The translations under genes and the position numbers were made by a program. This document shows positions 1 to 9,182 of a DNA stretch of 64,000 bases, piece by piece; within the stretch, counting starts at the first letter, position 1, and each line of letters opens with the position of its first letter. This stretch comes from Variovorax brevis. Its GTDB lineage: Bacteria; Pseudomonadota; Gammaproteobacteria; Burkholderiales; Burkholderiaceae_C. The DNA lies in contig NZ_JASZYG010000023.1 in the NCBI RefSeq assembly GCF_030317105.1, positions 1 through 64,000 of the forward strand, read 5' to 3'. The notes beneath the pieces are model-generated. The model saw only the letters and a list, made by a program, of their open reading frames with translations. It was not told the DNA's origin and made no database searches.

Positions 1-405
<405 letters not shown>

Positions 406-483
406 TTTCTCGACTCCGAAAAAAATATCTGGATCAGTACGACTACATGGGGCTGCATGCTCGCTTCGCAACCCGGGGAAAAA

Positions 484-558
<75 letters not shown>

Positions 559-600
559 CAAATCTTTCAAAAACCTGCGCTTTGCGCTTGAAGACCTTGC

Positions 601-674
601 TGGAGCGGGAGACGGGAATCGAACCCGCGTCATTAGCTTGGAAGGCTAGGGTTCTACCATTGAACTACTCCCGC
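601..674 (-). tRNA. tRNA-Gly (anticodon TCC)
   Basis: The minus strand starts GCGGGAG and ends CTCCCGC-T-CCA. The anticodon stem CTAGC encloses loop CTTCCAA, giving anticodon TCC, and the T-arm contains GGTTCGATTCC. The CCA end is encoded. It sits between tRNA-Tyr and tRNA-Thr. Confidence 0.97.
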
Positions 675-761
675 ATCGAAGGCGCCACACGGCACCCCTG
701 AAGCCCGGACCACCCTGAGGTCTGTCGTATTCAAGCGCTCTGCAAAATATCCTTTTTTCGC

Positions 762-847
762 TGGTGGAGAGGGCTGGATTCGAACCAGCGTACTCGTAAG
801 AGGGCAGATTTACAGTCTGCTGCCATTAACCACTCGGCCACCTCTCC
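762..847 (-). tRNA. tRNA-Tyr (anticodon GTA)
   Basis: This is a class II tRNA of 86 nt with a long variable arm. The acceptor is GGAGAGG/CCTCTCC with discriminator A and encoded CCA. The anticodon stem GCAGA encloses loop CTGTAAA (anticodon GTA), and the T-arm has GGTTCGAATCC. It is first in the tRNA-tuf transcript. Confidence 0.97.
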
Positions 848-859
848 GGCGAACCTCGG

Positions 860-868
860 AATATAGCA
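860..868 (-). promoter_or_regulatory. Extended -10 promoter element for the tRNA-tuf operon
   Basis: Read on the minus strand, TGC-TATATT (extended -10) lies 12 nt before the 5' end of tRNA-Tyr, which would put transcription start a few bases before the mature tRNA. No good -35 is visible at 16-18 bp, which fits an extended -10 promoter. The rest of 848-1049 holds no gene I can support. Confidence 0.4.
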
Positions 869-1049
869 CGTTCCGAGGGGTTGGTCGCGTCTTCGGAGCG
901 AGTTCTGTAATTTTTCACAGCACTGGCTCCTCGTCACGATGCGTCATATGCCGCAAAAATCGACCGCCCGAGAGCATAACCGCAGTTTGACCTCGGGTTT
1001 ACCCTTGAGCACACTTTTTCAATTAGTCCTGGTTAAATCCAAGGCTTGC

Positions 1050-1757
1050 TCAAGGCGCTGAGGACTGCGCTTCTCGCCAAGCCCGTGCGCGCCCGAAATG
1101 CCCGCATCCGATGAACGGAATCGGCGGGCGCAGTGCGGAGAGCGGCGACGGGTGGTTAGCCACCAGCACCTGGTGCCGCGCGGTGTCGATGAGTGCACGC
1201 TTGCTTTGCGCGTGGGAGCCCCAGAGCATGAACATGGCTGGCCGCTCGCGCTGCGCGACGTGGCGGATGACCGCATCGGTCAGCACCTCCCAGCCCCGCC
1301 CGGAATGGCTGGCCGGCTGGCCCTCCTCCACCGTCAGGCAGGTGTTGAGTAGCAGCACGCCATGGGTCGCCCACTTCACCAGGCTGCCGCCTGGATCGGG
1401 AAAGGGCGGCGGCGGCGTGCCAAGGTCGCGTTGCAGTTCCTTGAAGATGTTTCGAAGGGACGGCGGCAAGGCCACGCCCGGAGCTACGGAAAAGGCCAGC
1501 CCCTCCGCCTGCCCGCGACCGTGATACGGGTCCTGGCCCAAGATGACGATGCGCACATCTTCTGGCGGCGTCAGTTGCAGGGCTCGCAGGGGCAGCGGCG
1601 GGAAGATCACGGCGCCTGCATCGAGGCGCTCTTGCAGGAACGCCAGCAGCCTGCGCCCTACTTCGCCCGCGAAAAACTCGTCGACCAGCGGCTGCCACCC
1701 GGGTGCCACCGGCCACTGCGCCGGGTCGGCGCTCGTCAACTGCGTCAGCGCGCTCAT
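1050..1757 (-). CDS. ung: Uracil-DNA glycosylase, family 1
   Basis: This enzyme removes uracil from DNA in base-excision repair. The 235-aa protein contains the water-activating motif GQDPYHG (Asp general base), the mid-protein WATHGVLLLNT segment typical of UNG, and the C-terminal HPSPLSA leucine-loop motif. Length is normal for the family. The ATG at 1757 directly abuts the trpC stop codon with no spacing, so ung is the distal gene of the trp operon and probably translated by coupling. Confidence 0.95.
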   Translation of the reverse strand: MSALTQLTSADPAQWPVAPGWQPLVDEFFAGEVGRRLLAFLQERLDAGAVIFPPLPLRALQLTPPEDVRIVILGQDPYHGRGQAEGLAFSVAPGVALPPSLRNIFKELQRDLGTPPPPFPDPGGSLVKWATHGVLLLNTCLTVEEGQPASHSGRGWEVLTDAVIRHVAQRERPAMFMLWGSHAQSKRALIDTARHQVLVANHPSPLSALRPPIPFIGCGHFGRARAWREAQSSAP

Positions 1758-2558
1758 CTACTTGAACAGTTCTGCGAGCGCTTCGCCCGGTTCATCGGCG
1801 CGCATGAACGCCTCGCCGACCAGAAAAGCGTGAATGCCAGCCGCACGCAAGGCGGCCACGTCCTTGCGCGTCGAGATGCCCGATTCGGTGACCAGCAGGC
1901 GATCCGCCGGCACCTTGGGCAACAGCGAAATCGTGTTGTCGATCGACACCTCGAAGGTGCGCAGATTGCGGTTGTTCACGCCGATGAGCGGCGTCTTCAG
2001 CTTGAGGGAGCGCTCCAGTTCCGCCTCGTCATGCACCTCCACCAGCACGGCCATGCCGAGCGAGCGGGCAATCGCCTCGAAATCGAGCATCTGCGCGTCG
2101 TCCAGGCACGCGGCGATCAGCAGGATCGCGTCGGCGCCGATCGCCCGCGATTCATAGATCTGGTACGCATCGACCATGAAGTCCTTGCGCAGCACCGGCA
2201 GGTCGCAGGAGGCGCGGGCCTGTTTCAGGTAGTCGATGCCGCCCTGGAAGAACTGCTTGTCCGTCAGCACGGAAAGGCAGGCCGCGCTGATGGCTCCGTC
2301 GCCTTCGGCATAGCTTTGCGCGATGTCCGCGGGAATGAAGTCCTCGCGCAGCACGCCTTTGCTCGGGCTGGCCTTCTTGACCTCGGCGATCACGGCGGCC
2401 TGCCCTGCCGAAATCTTGTTGCGCAACGCGCCTTCGAAGTCGCGCGTGAGCACACGGCTTTCGGCGTCGAAGCGCATGGCTTCCAGCGAAATGCGCTTCT
2501 TGGCCGCCGCGACCTCTTCGTGCTTGACCGCAACGATCTTGTTCAGGATGTCCGACAT
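1758..2558 (-). CDS. trpC: Indole-3-glycerol phosphate synthase
   Basis: This enzyme converts CdRP to indole-3-glycerol phosphate in tryptophan synthesis. The 266-aa single TIM barrel starts MSDILNKIVAVKHEEV and contains the substrate-binding KKASPSKG motif, VLRKDF, and VNNRNL followed by TESGIS and GEAFM at the phosphate site. It is monofunctional, not fused to trpF. It lies 5 bp after trpD and ends exactly where ung begins. Confidence 0.97.
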   Translation of the reverse strand: MSDILNKIVAVKHEEVAAAKKRISLEAMRFDAESRVLTRDFEGALRNKISAGQAAVIAEVKKASPSKGVLREDFIPADIAQSYAEGDGAISAACLSVLTDKQFFQGGIDYLKQARASCDLPVLRKDFMVDAYQIYESRAIGADAILLIAACLDDAQMLDFEAIARSLGMAVLVEVHDEAELERSLKLKTPLIGVNNRNLRTFEVSIDNTISLLPKVPADRLLVTESGISTRKDVAALRAAGIHAFLVGEAFMRADEPGEALAELFK

Positions 2559-2563
2559 GCTGC

Positions 2564-3601
2564 TCAGGCTCCTTTCTGCGCCGCCGTCGTGGCCTGCACG
2601 AACTCCGCCAGCTTGCGCTTGGCAGCGCCGGTGGAGATGGCGGTGCGTGCGCGATCGATGCCCGCGGCCATCGAGTCGACCACGTTGGCGGCGTACAGCG
2701 CGGCGCCCGCATTGAGCAGCACGATGTCGTGCGCGGGCCCGGTGTCTCCGTTGAGCACGCCCGTCAGCATCGCCTTCGATTGCTCGGGCGTTTCAACCCG
2801 CAGCGAGCGGTTGCTCGACATCGCGAAGCCGAAGTCTTCCGGATGCAATTCGTACTCACGGATCTCGCCGTTCCTCAGTTCACCGACCATCGTCGCCGCG
2901 CCGAGCGAGATCTCGTCCATGCCGTCGCGGCCGTAGACCACCAGTGCATGCTCCGCGCCCAAACGCTGCAATGCGCGCACCTGAATGCCGACCAGGTCCG
3001 CGTGGAACACACCCATCAGGATGTTCGGCGCGCCCGCCGGATTGGTCAGCGGTCCAAGGATGTTGAAGATCGTGCGCACGCCCAGTTCCTTGCGCACCGG
3101 CGCGACGTTCTTCATCGCGGGATGGTGGTTGGGCGCAAACATGAAGCCGATGCCGGTGTCGGCAATGCACTGCGCGATCTCCTCGGGCTTCAGGTTGATG
3201 TTCGCGCCCAGCGCTTCGAGCACGTCGGCGCTGCCGGACTTGCTGCTCACGCTGCGTCCGCCGTGCTTGCTGACCTTGGCGCCTGCCGCGGCCGCCACGA
3301 ACATCGTGCAAGTCGAGATGTTGAAGGTGTGCGAACCATCGCCACCCGTGCCGACGATGTCCACGAGGTTCGTCGTATCGGCCACATTGACCTTGGTCGA
3401 AACCTCGCGCATGACCTGCGCCGCCGCCGTGATCTCGCCGATGGTTTCCTTCTTGACGCGCAAGCCGGTGATGAGCGCGGCCATCATGACGGGCGAGCAT
3501 TCTCCGCTCATGATCATGCGCACGATGTGCAGCATCTCGTCGTGGAACACCTCGCGATGTTCGATGGTGCGCTGAAGCGCTTCCTGCGGGGTGATGGGCA
3601 T
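2564..3601 (-). CDS. trpD: Anthranilate phosphoribosyltransferase
   Basis: The enzyme transfers phosphoribose from PRPP to anthranilate. The start ATG at 3601 is chosen because it is preceded by AAGGAGACACC (strong ribosome site) and gives MPITPQEAL..., the usual N-terminus; the open frame upstream has no such signal. 345 aa. The glycine-rich GTGGDGSHTFNIS loop, the KHGGRSVSSKSGSADVLEALG segment and NPAGAPNILMGVF are characteristic. It is separated from trpG by two non-trp genes (exporter and threonine aldolase). Confidence 0.96.
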   Translation of the reverse strand: MPITPQEALQRTIEHREVFHDEMLHIVRMIMSGECSPVMMAALITGLRVKKETIGEITAAAQVMREVSTKVNVADTTNLVDIVGTGGDGSHTFNISTCTMFVAAAAGAKVSKHGGRSVSSKSGSADVLEALGANINLKPEEIAQCIADTGIGFMFAPNHHPAMKNVAPVRKELGVRTIFNILGPLTNPAGAPNILMGVFHADLVGIQVRALQRLGAEHALVVYGRDGMDEISLGAATMVGELRNGEIREYELHPEDFGFAMSSNRSLRVETPEQSKAMLTGVLNGDTGPAHDIVLLNAGAALYAANVVDSMAAGIDRARTAISTGAAKRKLAEFVQATTAAQKGA

Positions 3602-3627
3602 GGTGTCTCCTTGCAAATATTGGATAT

Positions 3628-4278
3628 TCAGCGCGCCGCCGGAGCGTCCGACAGCGCGAGCTTGATGCCGAAGCCGATGAACATGAGGCCTGCGATGCGA
3701 TCGAGCCAGTGCAGCCCTTTTTGCACCGCGCTGCGTCGTGCCATCCACGCGCCGGCCAGCGCCCAGCCCGAGTTGACGGGAATGGCGTTGAGGTTGAACA
3801 GCACGCCCAGCAACACGAAGGCCAGCGTCTTGTTGTCGGCGTCCGGCGAGATGAACTGGGGCACAAAGGCCAGGAAGAACAGCGCGACCTTCGGGTTCAG
3901 CACATTGGTCCAGAAGCCGCCCATGAAGACCGCCTTCAGGCTACGGGATTCCGCGGCGGCCGCCATGGCCGCAAGATCGGCGGTGGGTGGCGTTTTCGAC
4001 AACAGCATCCGGACGCCGAGGTAAAGCAGATAGGCCGCACCGATGAACTTGAGCACGGTGAACGCACTGGCCGACGTGGCCAGCAGCGTGCCCACGCCCA
4101 GCGCCGCCGCGCCGATGTGGACGAAGCAGCCGCCCGTGACGCCCAGCCCCGCGACGATGCCCGCGCGCGCACCGGAGCGAAGCGCATTCGTCACGATGTA
4201 GAACACGTCCGGCCCAGGCGTCAGGTTCAGCAGCCAGCCCGCCACGATGAAGATCAGGAGATGCGAGAGGTCCGGCAT
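3628..4278 (-). CDS. LysE/RhtB family amino-acid exporter
   Basis: An inner-membrane exporter of the LysE/RhtB superfamily. The 216-aa protein has about six hydrophobic segments and the family signature near the N-terminus (LNLTPGPDVFYIV, then SGARAGIVAGLGV), plus NPKVALFFLAFVPQF in the middle. The substrate is not determinable from sequence; homoserine, threonine or another amino acid is possible. Being 11 bp after a threonine aldolase gene makes threonine or a related amino acid plausible. It sits in the trp operon between ltaE and trpD. Confidence 0.88.
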   Translation of the reverse strand: MPDLSHLLIFIVAGWLLNLTPGPDVFYIVTNALRSGARAGIVAGLGVTGGCFVHIGAAALGVGTLLATSASAFTVLKFIGAAYLLYLGVRMLLSKTPPTADLAAMAAAAESRSLKAVFMGGFWTNVLNPKVALFFLAFVPQFISPDADNKTLAFVLLGVLFNLNAIPVNSGWALAGAWMARRSAVQKGLHWLDRIAGLMFIGFGIKLALSDAPAAR

Positions 4279-4289
4279 GCTCCGCGCTC

Positions 4290-5336
4290 TCAGTTTCGGA
4301 AGAAGGTGCGAATCGCGCCCACAGCGCGATCGACGCCGGCGGTGTCGACGTCCAGATGCGTGACGAAGCGCAAGCGGTAAAGCCCGGTGGCCAGGATGTT
4401 GCGCTCCTTCAGGTAGGCCAGCAGTTCGCCCGATCGCGACTTGGCGGCACCACTCAGGTCGACGAAGACGATGTTGCTTTGCGGTGCTTCGACCGACAGG
4501 CCTTCGATGTCGGCCAAGCCTTCTGCGAGACGGCGTGCGAGCGCGTGGTCATCCGTGAGGCGCGACACATGATGGTCCAGTGCGTAAGACGCCGCGGCCG
4601 CAAGCAAGCCAGCCTGACGCATGCCGCCGCCCGCCATCTTGCGGATGCGATGCGCCCGCGCAATGAATTCCCGCGAGCCCAGCAGTGCGGAACCCACCGG
4701 TGCGCCAAGGCCCTTGCTGAAGCACACCGACACGCTGTCGAAGCACTGCGCGATGCGGCGCGCCTCGGCATGGATATCGCCGCCGGTCTGTGCCGCTTGT
4801 GCCGTCGCCGCATTGAAGAGTCGCGCGCCATCCAGATGGCGCTGCAAGCCCTTGTCCCTGGCGAGCGCCGTTGCAGCCTGCACATAATCGAAGGGCAGCA
4901 GCTTGCCGCCCAGCGTGTTCTCAAGGGCGAGCAGGCGCGTGCGCGCGAAATGCGCGTCATCGGGCTTGATGGCGGCTTCGATGTCCTGCAGCGCCAGTGT
5001 TCCATCGGGTTGATGGTCCAGCGGTTGCGGCTGCACGCTGCCGAACACGGCCGCACCGCCGCCTTCCCAGCGGTAGCAATGCGCTTGCTGGCCGACGATG
5101 TATTCCTCGCCGCGCTGGCAGTGCGACAGGATTGCGCAAAGGTTGCTCTGCGTGCCGGTCGGCACGAAGAGGGCCGCTTCGAAGCCCAGCAAGGCGGCAA
5201 TCTTCTCCTGGAACGTGTTGACGGTCGGGTCGGTGCCGAACACGTCATCGCCCAGTGGCGCGGCCATCATGGCGGCACGCATTTCCGCCGTGGGTTGCGT
5301 GACGGTGTCGCTGCGCAGGTCGATCACTGAAGTCAT
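4290..5336 (-). CDS. ltaE: Low-specificity L-threonine aldolase
   Basis: A PLP enzyme that splits L-threonine or L-allo-threonine to glycine and acetaldehyde. The start at 5336 gives MTSVIDLRSDTVTQPTAEMR, the typical family N-terminus with the DLRSDT motif. 348 aa. HLDGARLFNA and the PLP lysine in SVCFSKGLGAPVGS are present. It lies between trpG (11 bp upstream) and the LysE-type exporter, apparently part of the same transcript. Glycine/threonine metabolism is not normally part of trp synthesis, so the linkage may simply exploit a constitutively useful operon. Confidence 0.93.
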   Translation of the reverse strand: MTSVIDLRSDTVTQPTAEMRAAMMAAPLGDDVFGTDPTVNTFQEKIAALLGFEAALFVPTGTQSNLCAILSHCQRGEEYIVGQQAHCYRWEGGGAAVFGSVQPQPLDHQPDGTLALQDIEAAIKPDDAHFARTRLLALENTLGGKLLPFDYVQAATALARDKGLQRHLDGARLFNAATAQAAQTGGDIHAEARRIAQCFDSVSVCFSKGLGAPVGSALLGSREFIARAHRIRKMAGGGMRQAGLLAAAASYALDHHVSRLTDDHALARRLAEGLADIEGLSVEAPQSNIVFVDLSGAAKSRSGELLAYLKERNILATGLYRLRFVTHLDVDTAGVDRAVGAIRTFFRN

Positions 5337-5347
5337 TGCAGGGTCTT

Positions 5348-5932
<585 letters not shown>

Positions 5933-5960
5933 GGGGCCCCCACGCTTGTCTTTTCGAGTA

Positions 5961-6012
5961 CTGCGCTGCCCCCCGAGGGGGCCTTCGCACCTTGGAGCGG
6001 TCCGGCGGTGCT
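5961..6012. repeat. GC-rich hairpin repeat between trpE and trpG (copy 1)
   Basis: The spacer between trpE and trpG holds CTGCCCCCCGAGGGGGCC, a short perfect hairpin, followed by CTTGGAGCGGTCCGGCGG. The same layout recurs on the other strand at about 60001-60064. It resembles dispersed intergenic repeats of Comamonadaceae; that identification is from memory, but the internal repetition is visible here. Confidence 0.6.
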
Positions 6013-7529
6013 CATTCGAGACCCTCCTCAACCAGTTCCGCCGCCCGCAGCATCGCACGCGCCTTGGCTTCCGTTTCCTTCCACTCCAGCTCCGGCACCG
6101 AGTCGGCGACCACGCCGGCCGCCGCCTGCACGTGGAGCATCTGGTCTTTCACAATGCCCGTGCGGATCGCAATGGCCACGTCCATGTCGCCGGCATAGCT
6201 GATATAGCCGCAGGCCCCGCCGTACAAGCCACGCTTGGTCGGTTCGAGCTGGTCGATGAGTTCCATCGCATGCACCTTCGGCGCGCCGGTGAGCGTGCCC
6301 GCCGGAAAGGTCGCCTTCAGCACGTCGATGGCCGTCATGCCGTCTTTCAGCGTGCCTTCCACGTTGCTCACGATGTGCATCACGTGGCTGTAGCGCTCGA
6401 TGGCAAAAGCTTCCGTCACCTTCACGGTGCCGGTCTTGGCAATGCGGCCGATGTCATTGCGCGCCAGGTCGATGAGCATGACGTGTTCGGCGCGCTCCTT
6501 GGGGTCATTCACCAGTTCGTGCTCGGCCGCCTTGTCGAGCTCGACGGAGGCGCCGCGCGGGCGCGTGCCGGCCAGCGGTCGGATGGTGATCTGCTGCTCG
6601 CCGTCGGCCATCTTCTCCTGGCGCACAAGAATTTCCGGCGATGCACCGACCACATGGAAATCGCCCAGGTCGTAGTAGTACATGTAGGGCGAGGGGTTGA
6701 GCGACCGCAGTGCGCGGTACAGCGACAGCGGCGACTCCGTGTAGCGCTTGCTGATGCGCTGCCCCACCTGCACCTGCATGAAGTCGCCGGCCGCGATCAG
6801 CTCCTTGGCGCGCTCGACGGCCGCAAGGTAGTCGGCCTTGGCAAAGGAGCGCTGCGCGGGGTGCGCCTGCGTCGGCTTCACGATGGGCGCGCTCACCGAA
6901 TACTTCAGCTGTTCGCGCAACGCGCGCACCCGGCGCTTGGCATTGGCATACGCCTCCGGCTGCGTCGGGTCGGCATACACGATGAGGTAGAGCTTGCCCG
7001 ACAGGTTGTCGATGACGGCCAGTTCCTCGCACTGCAAAAGCAGGATGTCCGGGCAGCCCAGCGTGTCCGGCGGGCAGCTTTTCTCCAGCTTCTTTTCGAT
7101 GTGGCGCACCGTGTCGTAGCCGAAGTAGCCCGCCAGTCCGCCGCAAAAGCGCGGCAAGCCCGGCCGCAGCGCGACCTTGAAGCGCTTTTGATATTCGGCC
7201 ACGAAATCCAGCGGATTGCCCTTGGCGCTTTCGACGACCTTGCCGTCGGTGACGACCTCGGTCACGGCATCGGCGCCGAAGCCGCTGGCGCGCAGCAGGG
7301 TGCGAGCCGGCAGGCCAATGAAGCTGTAGCGCCCGAAGCGCTCGCCGCCCACGACGGATTCCAGCAGGAAGCTGTATTTGCCGCCGTCCCTGGAATTGGC
7401 CAGCTTGAGGTAGAGGGACAGGGGCGTTTCGAGGTCGGCAAAGGCCTCGGCCATCAACGGAATGCGGTTATAGCCTTGGGCGCTGAGGCTCTTGAATTCG
7501 AGTTCGGTGATCACGGGGTGGGTCTCCAT
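6012..7529 (-). CDS. trpE: Anthranilate synthase component I
   Basis: TrpE makes anthranilate from chorismate. The start ATG at 7529 gives METHPVITELEFKSL and is preceded by an A-rich/GGCAAATGG... context; upstream ATGs lie in the attenuator. 505 aa. An N-terminal tryptophan-binding domain (LLESVVGGERFGRYSFIG, where the Ser of LLES is the feedback-inhibition site in this family) precedes the chorismate-binding domain with IRPLAGTRPRG, DPKERAEHVMLIDLARND and TGAPKVHAMELI. First structural gene of the operon. Confidence 0.96.
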   Translation of the reverse strand: METHPVITELEFKSLSAQGYNRIPLMAEAFADLETPLSLYLKLANSRDGGKYSFLLESVVGGERFGRYSFIGLPARTLLRASGFGADAVTEVVTDGKVVESAKGNPLDFVAEYQKRFKVALRPGLPRFCGGLAGYFGYDTVRHIEKKLEKSCPPDTLGCPDILLLQCEELAVIDNLSGKLYLIVYADPTQPEAYANAKRRVRALREQLKYSVSAPIVKPTQAHPAQRSFAKADYLAAVERAKELIAAGDFMQVQVGQRISKRYTESPLSLYRALRSLNPSPYMYYYDLGDFHVVGASPEILVRQEKMADGEQQITIRPLAGTRPRGASVELDKAAEHELVNDPKERAEHVMLIDLARNDIGRIAKTGTVKVTEAFAIERYSHVMHIVSNVEGTLKDGMTAIDVLKATFPAGTLTGAPKVHAMELIDQLEPTKRGLYGGACGYISYAGDMDVAIAIRTGIVKDQMLHVQAAAGVVADSVPELEWKETEAKARAMLRAAELVEEGLE

Positions 7530-7569
7530 TTGCCGGTCGACGCATCGGGGTCGCAGGCAGATCATTCAC

Positions 7570-7605
7570 AAAAACTTGGCCGGTGTCGTGTGGGGGACAG
7601 GGCCA
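7570..7605 (-). terminator. Probable trp attenuator terminator
   Basis: On the minus strand TGGCC-C-TGTC, an 8-nt loop, then GACA-CC-GGCCA forms a hairpin (7577-7605) followed by AG and five T (7570-7574), an intrinsic terminator layout 41 bp before the trpE start. It lies downstream of a short ORF with closely spaced Trp codons. A very stable GCGCGGC/GCCGCGC hairpin lies between them (about 7612-7632). Confidence 0.6.
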
Positions 7606-7631
7606 CGGGCGCGCGGCGGGCGCCGCGCTGG

Positions 7632-7712
7632 TCAAACAGTCAGCGACGATGGCGTGCGCCAAGGCCAGGCTCCCCGGCCTTGACCTGTCTGCGTGACGTG
7701 ATGAATGAACAT
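7632..7712 (-). CDS. trpL: Putative trp leader peptide (26 aa, Trp-Pro-Trp)
   Basis: A 27-codon ORF upstream of trpE, start ATG at 7712 and stop TGA at 7632-7634. Residues 15-18 read A-W-P-W, two TGG codons separated by one codon in a 26-aa peptide; Trp is rare, so this is the hallmark of an attenuation leader. The Trp codons lie in the 3' arm of a perfect CAAGGCC/GGCCTTG hairpin, and a terminator hairpin follows. The ribosome site is weak and the likely transcription start is close to the ATG, so initiation could be leaderless or the promoter call may be off. Function inferred. Confidence 0.55.
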   Translation of the reverse strand: MFIHHVTQTGQGRGAWPWRTPSSLTV

Positions 7713-7723
7713 GGAAAGCAGAG

Positions 7724-7750
7724 TTTATACGAGTGCCAGTGGACGTACAA
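7724..7750 (-). promoter_or_regulatory. Candidate trp operon promoter
   Basis: Minus strand TTGTAC (7745-7750) and TATAAA (7724-7729) with a short 15-bp spacer, just upstream of the leader ORF. The spacer is suboptimal, so this is a weak call. Confidence 0.3.
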
Positions 7751-7822
7751 AAAGATACATTCCTGCGTTCGTCCCGTTTTGTTGAGTGTTCGGGTCTCTC
7801 TTTTTTCCTCTGGAGTTTTTTC

Positions 7823-8407
7823 ATGATTCGCGTTTCGCGCCTGTTCGCGCTCACCGCCCTGGTTACCGCACTCGGCGCATCAGCCGGCCAGATCGACCTG
7901 GCCGGCGTCAAGATCGACGATGCCCTCGATTTGAATGGCAGCAAGCTCCAGCTCAACGGCGCAGGCATCCGCTACAAGGCTGTGTTCAAGGTCTACACCG
8001 CCAGCCTTTATCTCGGCAAGAAGGCCGGCACCGCCGAAGAAGCACTGGCCGCCCCCGGTGCCAAGCGCATGGCCATCACGATGCTGCGCGACATCGACGC
8101 CAACGAACTGGGCAAGCTGTTTACCCGCGGCGTGGAAGACAACTCGCCCAAGAACGAGTTCTCCCAACTGATTCCCGGCCTCCTGCGCATGAGCCAGGTG
8201 TTTTCCGAGCAGAAGAACCTGAAGGCCGGCGACAGCTTCACCATCGACTGGGTGCCGGGCAAGGGCACGGTGATCGCCGTCAAGGGCGTCACGCAGGGTG
8301 AGCCGATCAAGGAACAAGCCTTCTTCAACGCCCTGATCCGCATCTGGCTCGGCCCGGCGCCGGCCGACTACAAGCTCAAGGACGCCTTGCTGGGCATCAG
8401 CGCCTGA
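7823..8407 (+). CDS. Secreted chalcone isomerase-like protein
   Basis: 194-aa protein with an N-terminal signal peptide (MIRVSRLFALTALVTALGASAG). The mature part matches the bacterial chalcone-isomerase-like family: VKIDDALDLNGSKLQLNGAGIRYK, FKVYTASLYLGKKA, MLRDIDANELGKLF and LLGISA at the C-terminus. Members of this family usually lack demonstrated isomerase activity and may bind fatty acids or other ligands in the periplasm. The start at 7823 is chosen because TCTGGAG precedes it and the signal peptide begins there; a longer open frame exists upstream. Divergent from the trp operon and convergent with gph. Confidence 0.85.
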   Translation: MIRVSRLFALTALVTALGASAGQIDLAGVKIDDALDLNGSKLQLNGAGIRYKAVFKVYTASLYLGKKAGTAEEALAAPGAKRMAITMLRDIDANELGKLFTRGVEDNSPKNEFSQLIPGLLRMSQVFSEQKNLKAGDSFTIDWVPGKGTVIAVKGVTQGEPIKEQAFFNALIRIWLGPAPADYKLKDALLGISA

Positions 8408-8412
8408 CGGCG

Positions 8413-9105
8413 TCAGGCCGCACGCATGCGCGCGGCGAGTTCGGCAATCGAGTCGACGAAGCCGTCGGCGTTGACCTCGCGCACCGGCTCGCCGTGGTTG
8501 TACCCGTAGGTCACCAGCACCACGGGACAGCCTGCGGCGCGCGCTGCCTGCGCGTCATTGCTGGAGTCCCCGATCATCAAGGTGCGTGACGGCTGCGTGC
8601 CGAGCGCCTCGCAGGTCTTGAGCAGGGGCAGCGGGTCGGGTTTCTTGCGCTCGAAGGTATCGCCGCCGAACGCGAATTCGAAGAAGCCGCTGAGTTCCTT
8701 CTCCGCCAGCAGCGGCTTGGCGAAGGCATTGGGCTTGTTGGTCAGGCAGGCAAGGCGCACGCCCTGCTCGCGCAACGCGCGCAGGCCTTCGATGACTCCG
8801 GGGTAAACCGTGGCGTGCTGCCCGTTGATGGCCAGGTAGTGACGCGTGTAGCTTTGCCAGGCGGCGTCGCTGAGCACCTCGTCGGCATCCTTGCCGCTCA
8901 CGTGGCGCAGCACCGAGCGGATGAGGTGCTCGGAGCCCTTGCCCACCATGAGTTCGATGGCGTCGGCGCTGATGTGCGGCAGCGAAACGTCATCGAGCAT
9001 CCGGTTCAGCGCGACCAGAAAATCGGCGATGGTGTCGATGGTCGTGCCGTCCAGATCGACGATGGCAGCGTCGATGTTTTTGAGGTCGAAGTTCAGTGTG
9101 TTCAA
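8413..9105 (-). CDS. gph: Phosphoglycolate phosphatase (HAD superfamily)
   Basis: HAD hydrolase dephosphorylating 2-phosphoglycolate. Motif I DLDGTTIDT near residue 17, motif II LTNKPN, motif III KKPDP and motif IV GDSSNDAQAA are all present in order, with an alpha-helical cap between I and II. No ATG is available before motif I: the best start is TTG at 9105 (LNTLNFDLKNIDAAIV), with only a weak ribosome site, so the exact N-terminus is uncertain. gph often neighbours trpE in this group; here the chalcone-isomerase-like gene lies between them. Confidence 0.88.
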   Translation of the reverse strand: MNTLNFDLKNIDAAIVDLDGTTIDTIADFLVALNRMLDDVSLPHISADAIELMVGKGSEHLIRSVLRHVSGKDADEVLSDAAWQSYTRHYLAINGQHATVYPGVIEGLRALREQGVRLACLTNKPNAFAKPLLAEKELSGFFEFAFGGDTFERKKPDPLPLLKTCEALGTQPSRTLMIGDSSNDAQAARAAGCPVVLVTYGYNHGEPVREVNADGFVDSIAELAARMRAA

Positions 9106-9182
9106 GGGTGGCGCCCGGAAGTGAGCGGAAATTATCCGGCAGACCTTCCATGCGCGCCCATTTCCCGATCGGCTTCCAGCGA

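Noticed and set aside
1362..2936. 524-codon plus-strand ORF antisense to ung-trpC
   Set aside because: Shadow of GC-rich codon bias; product is Arg/His-rich with no family match, and the opposite strand encodes full Ung and TrpC.
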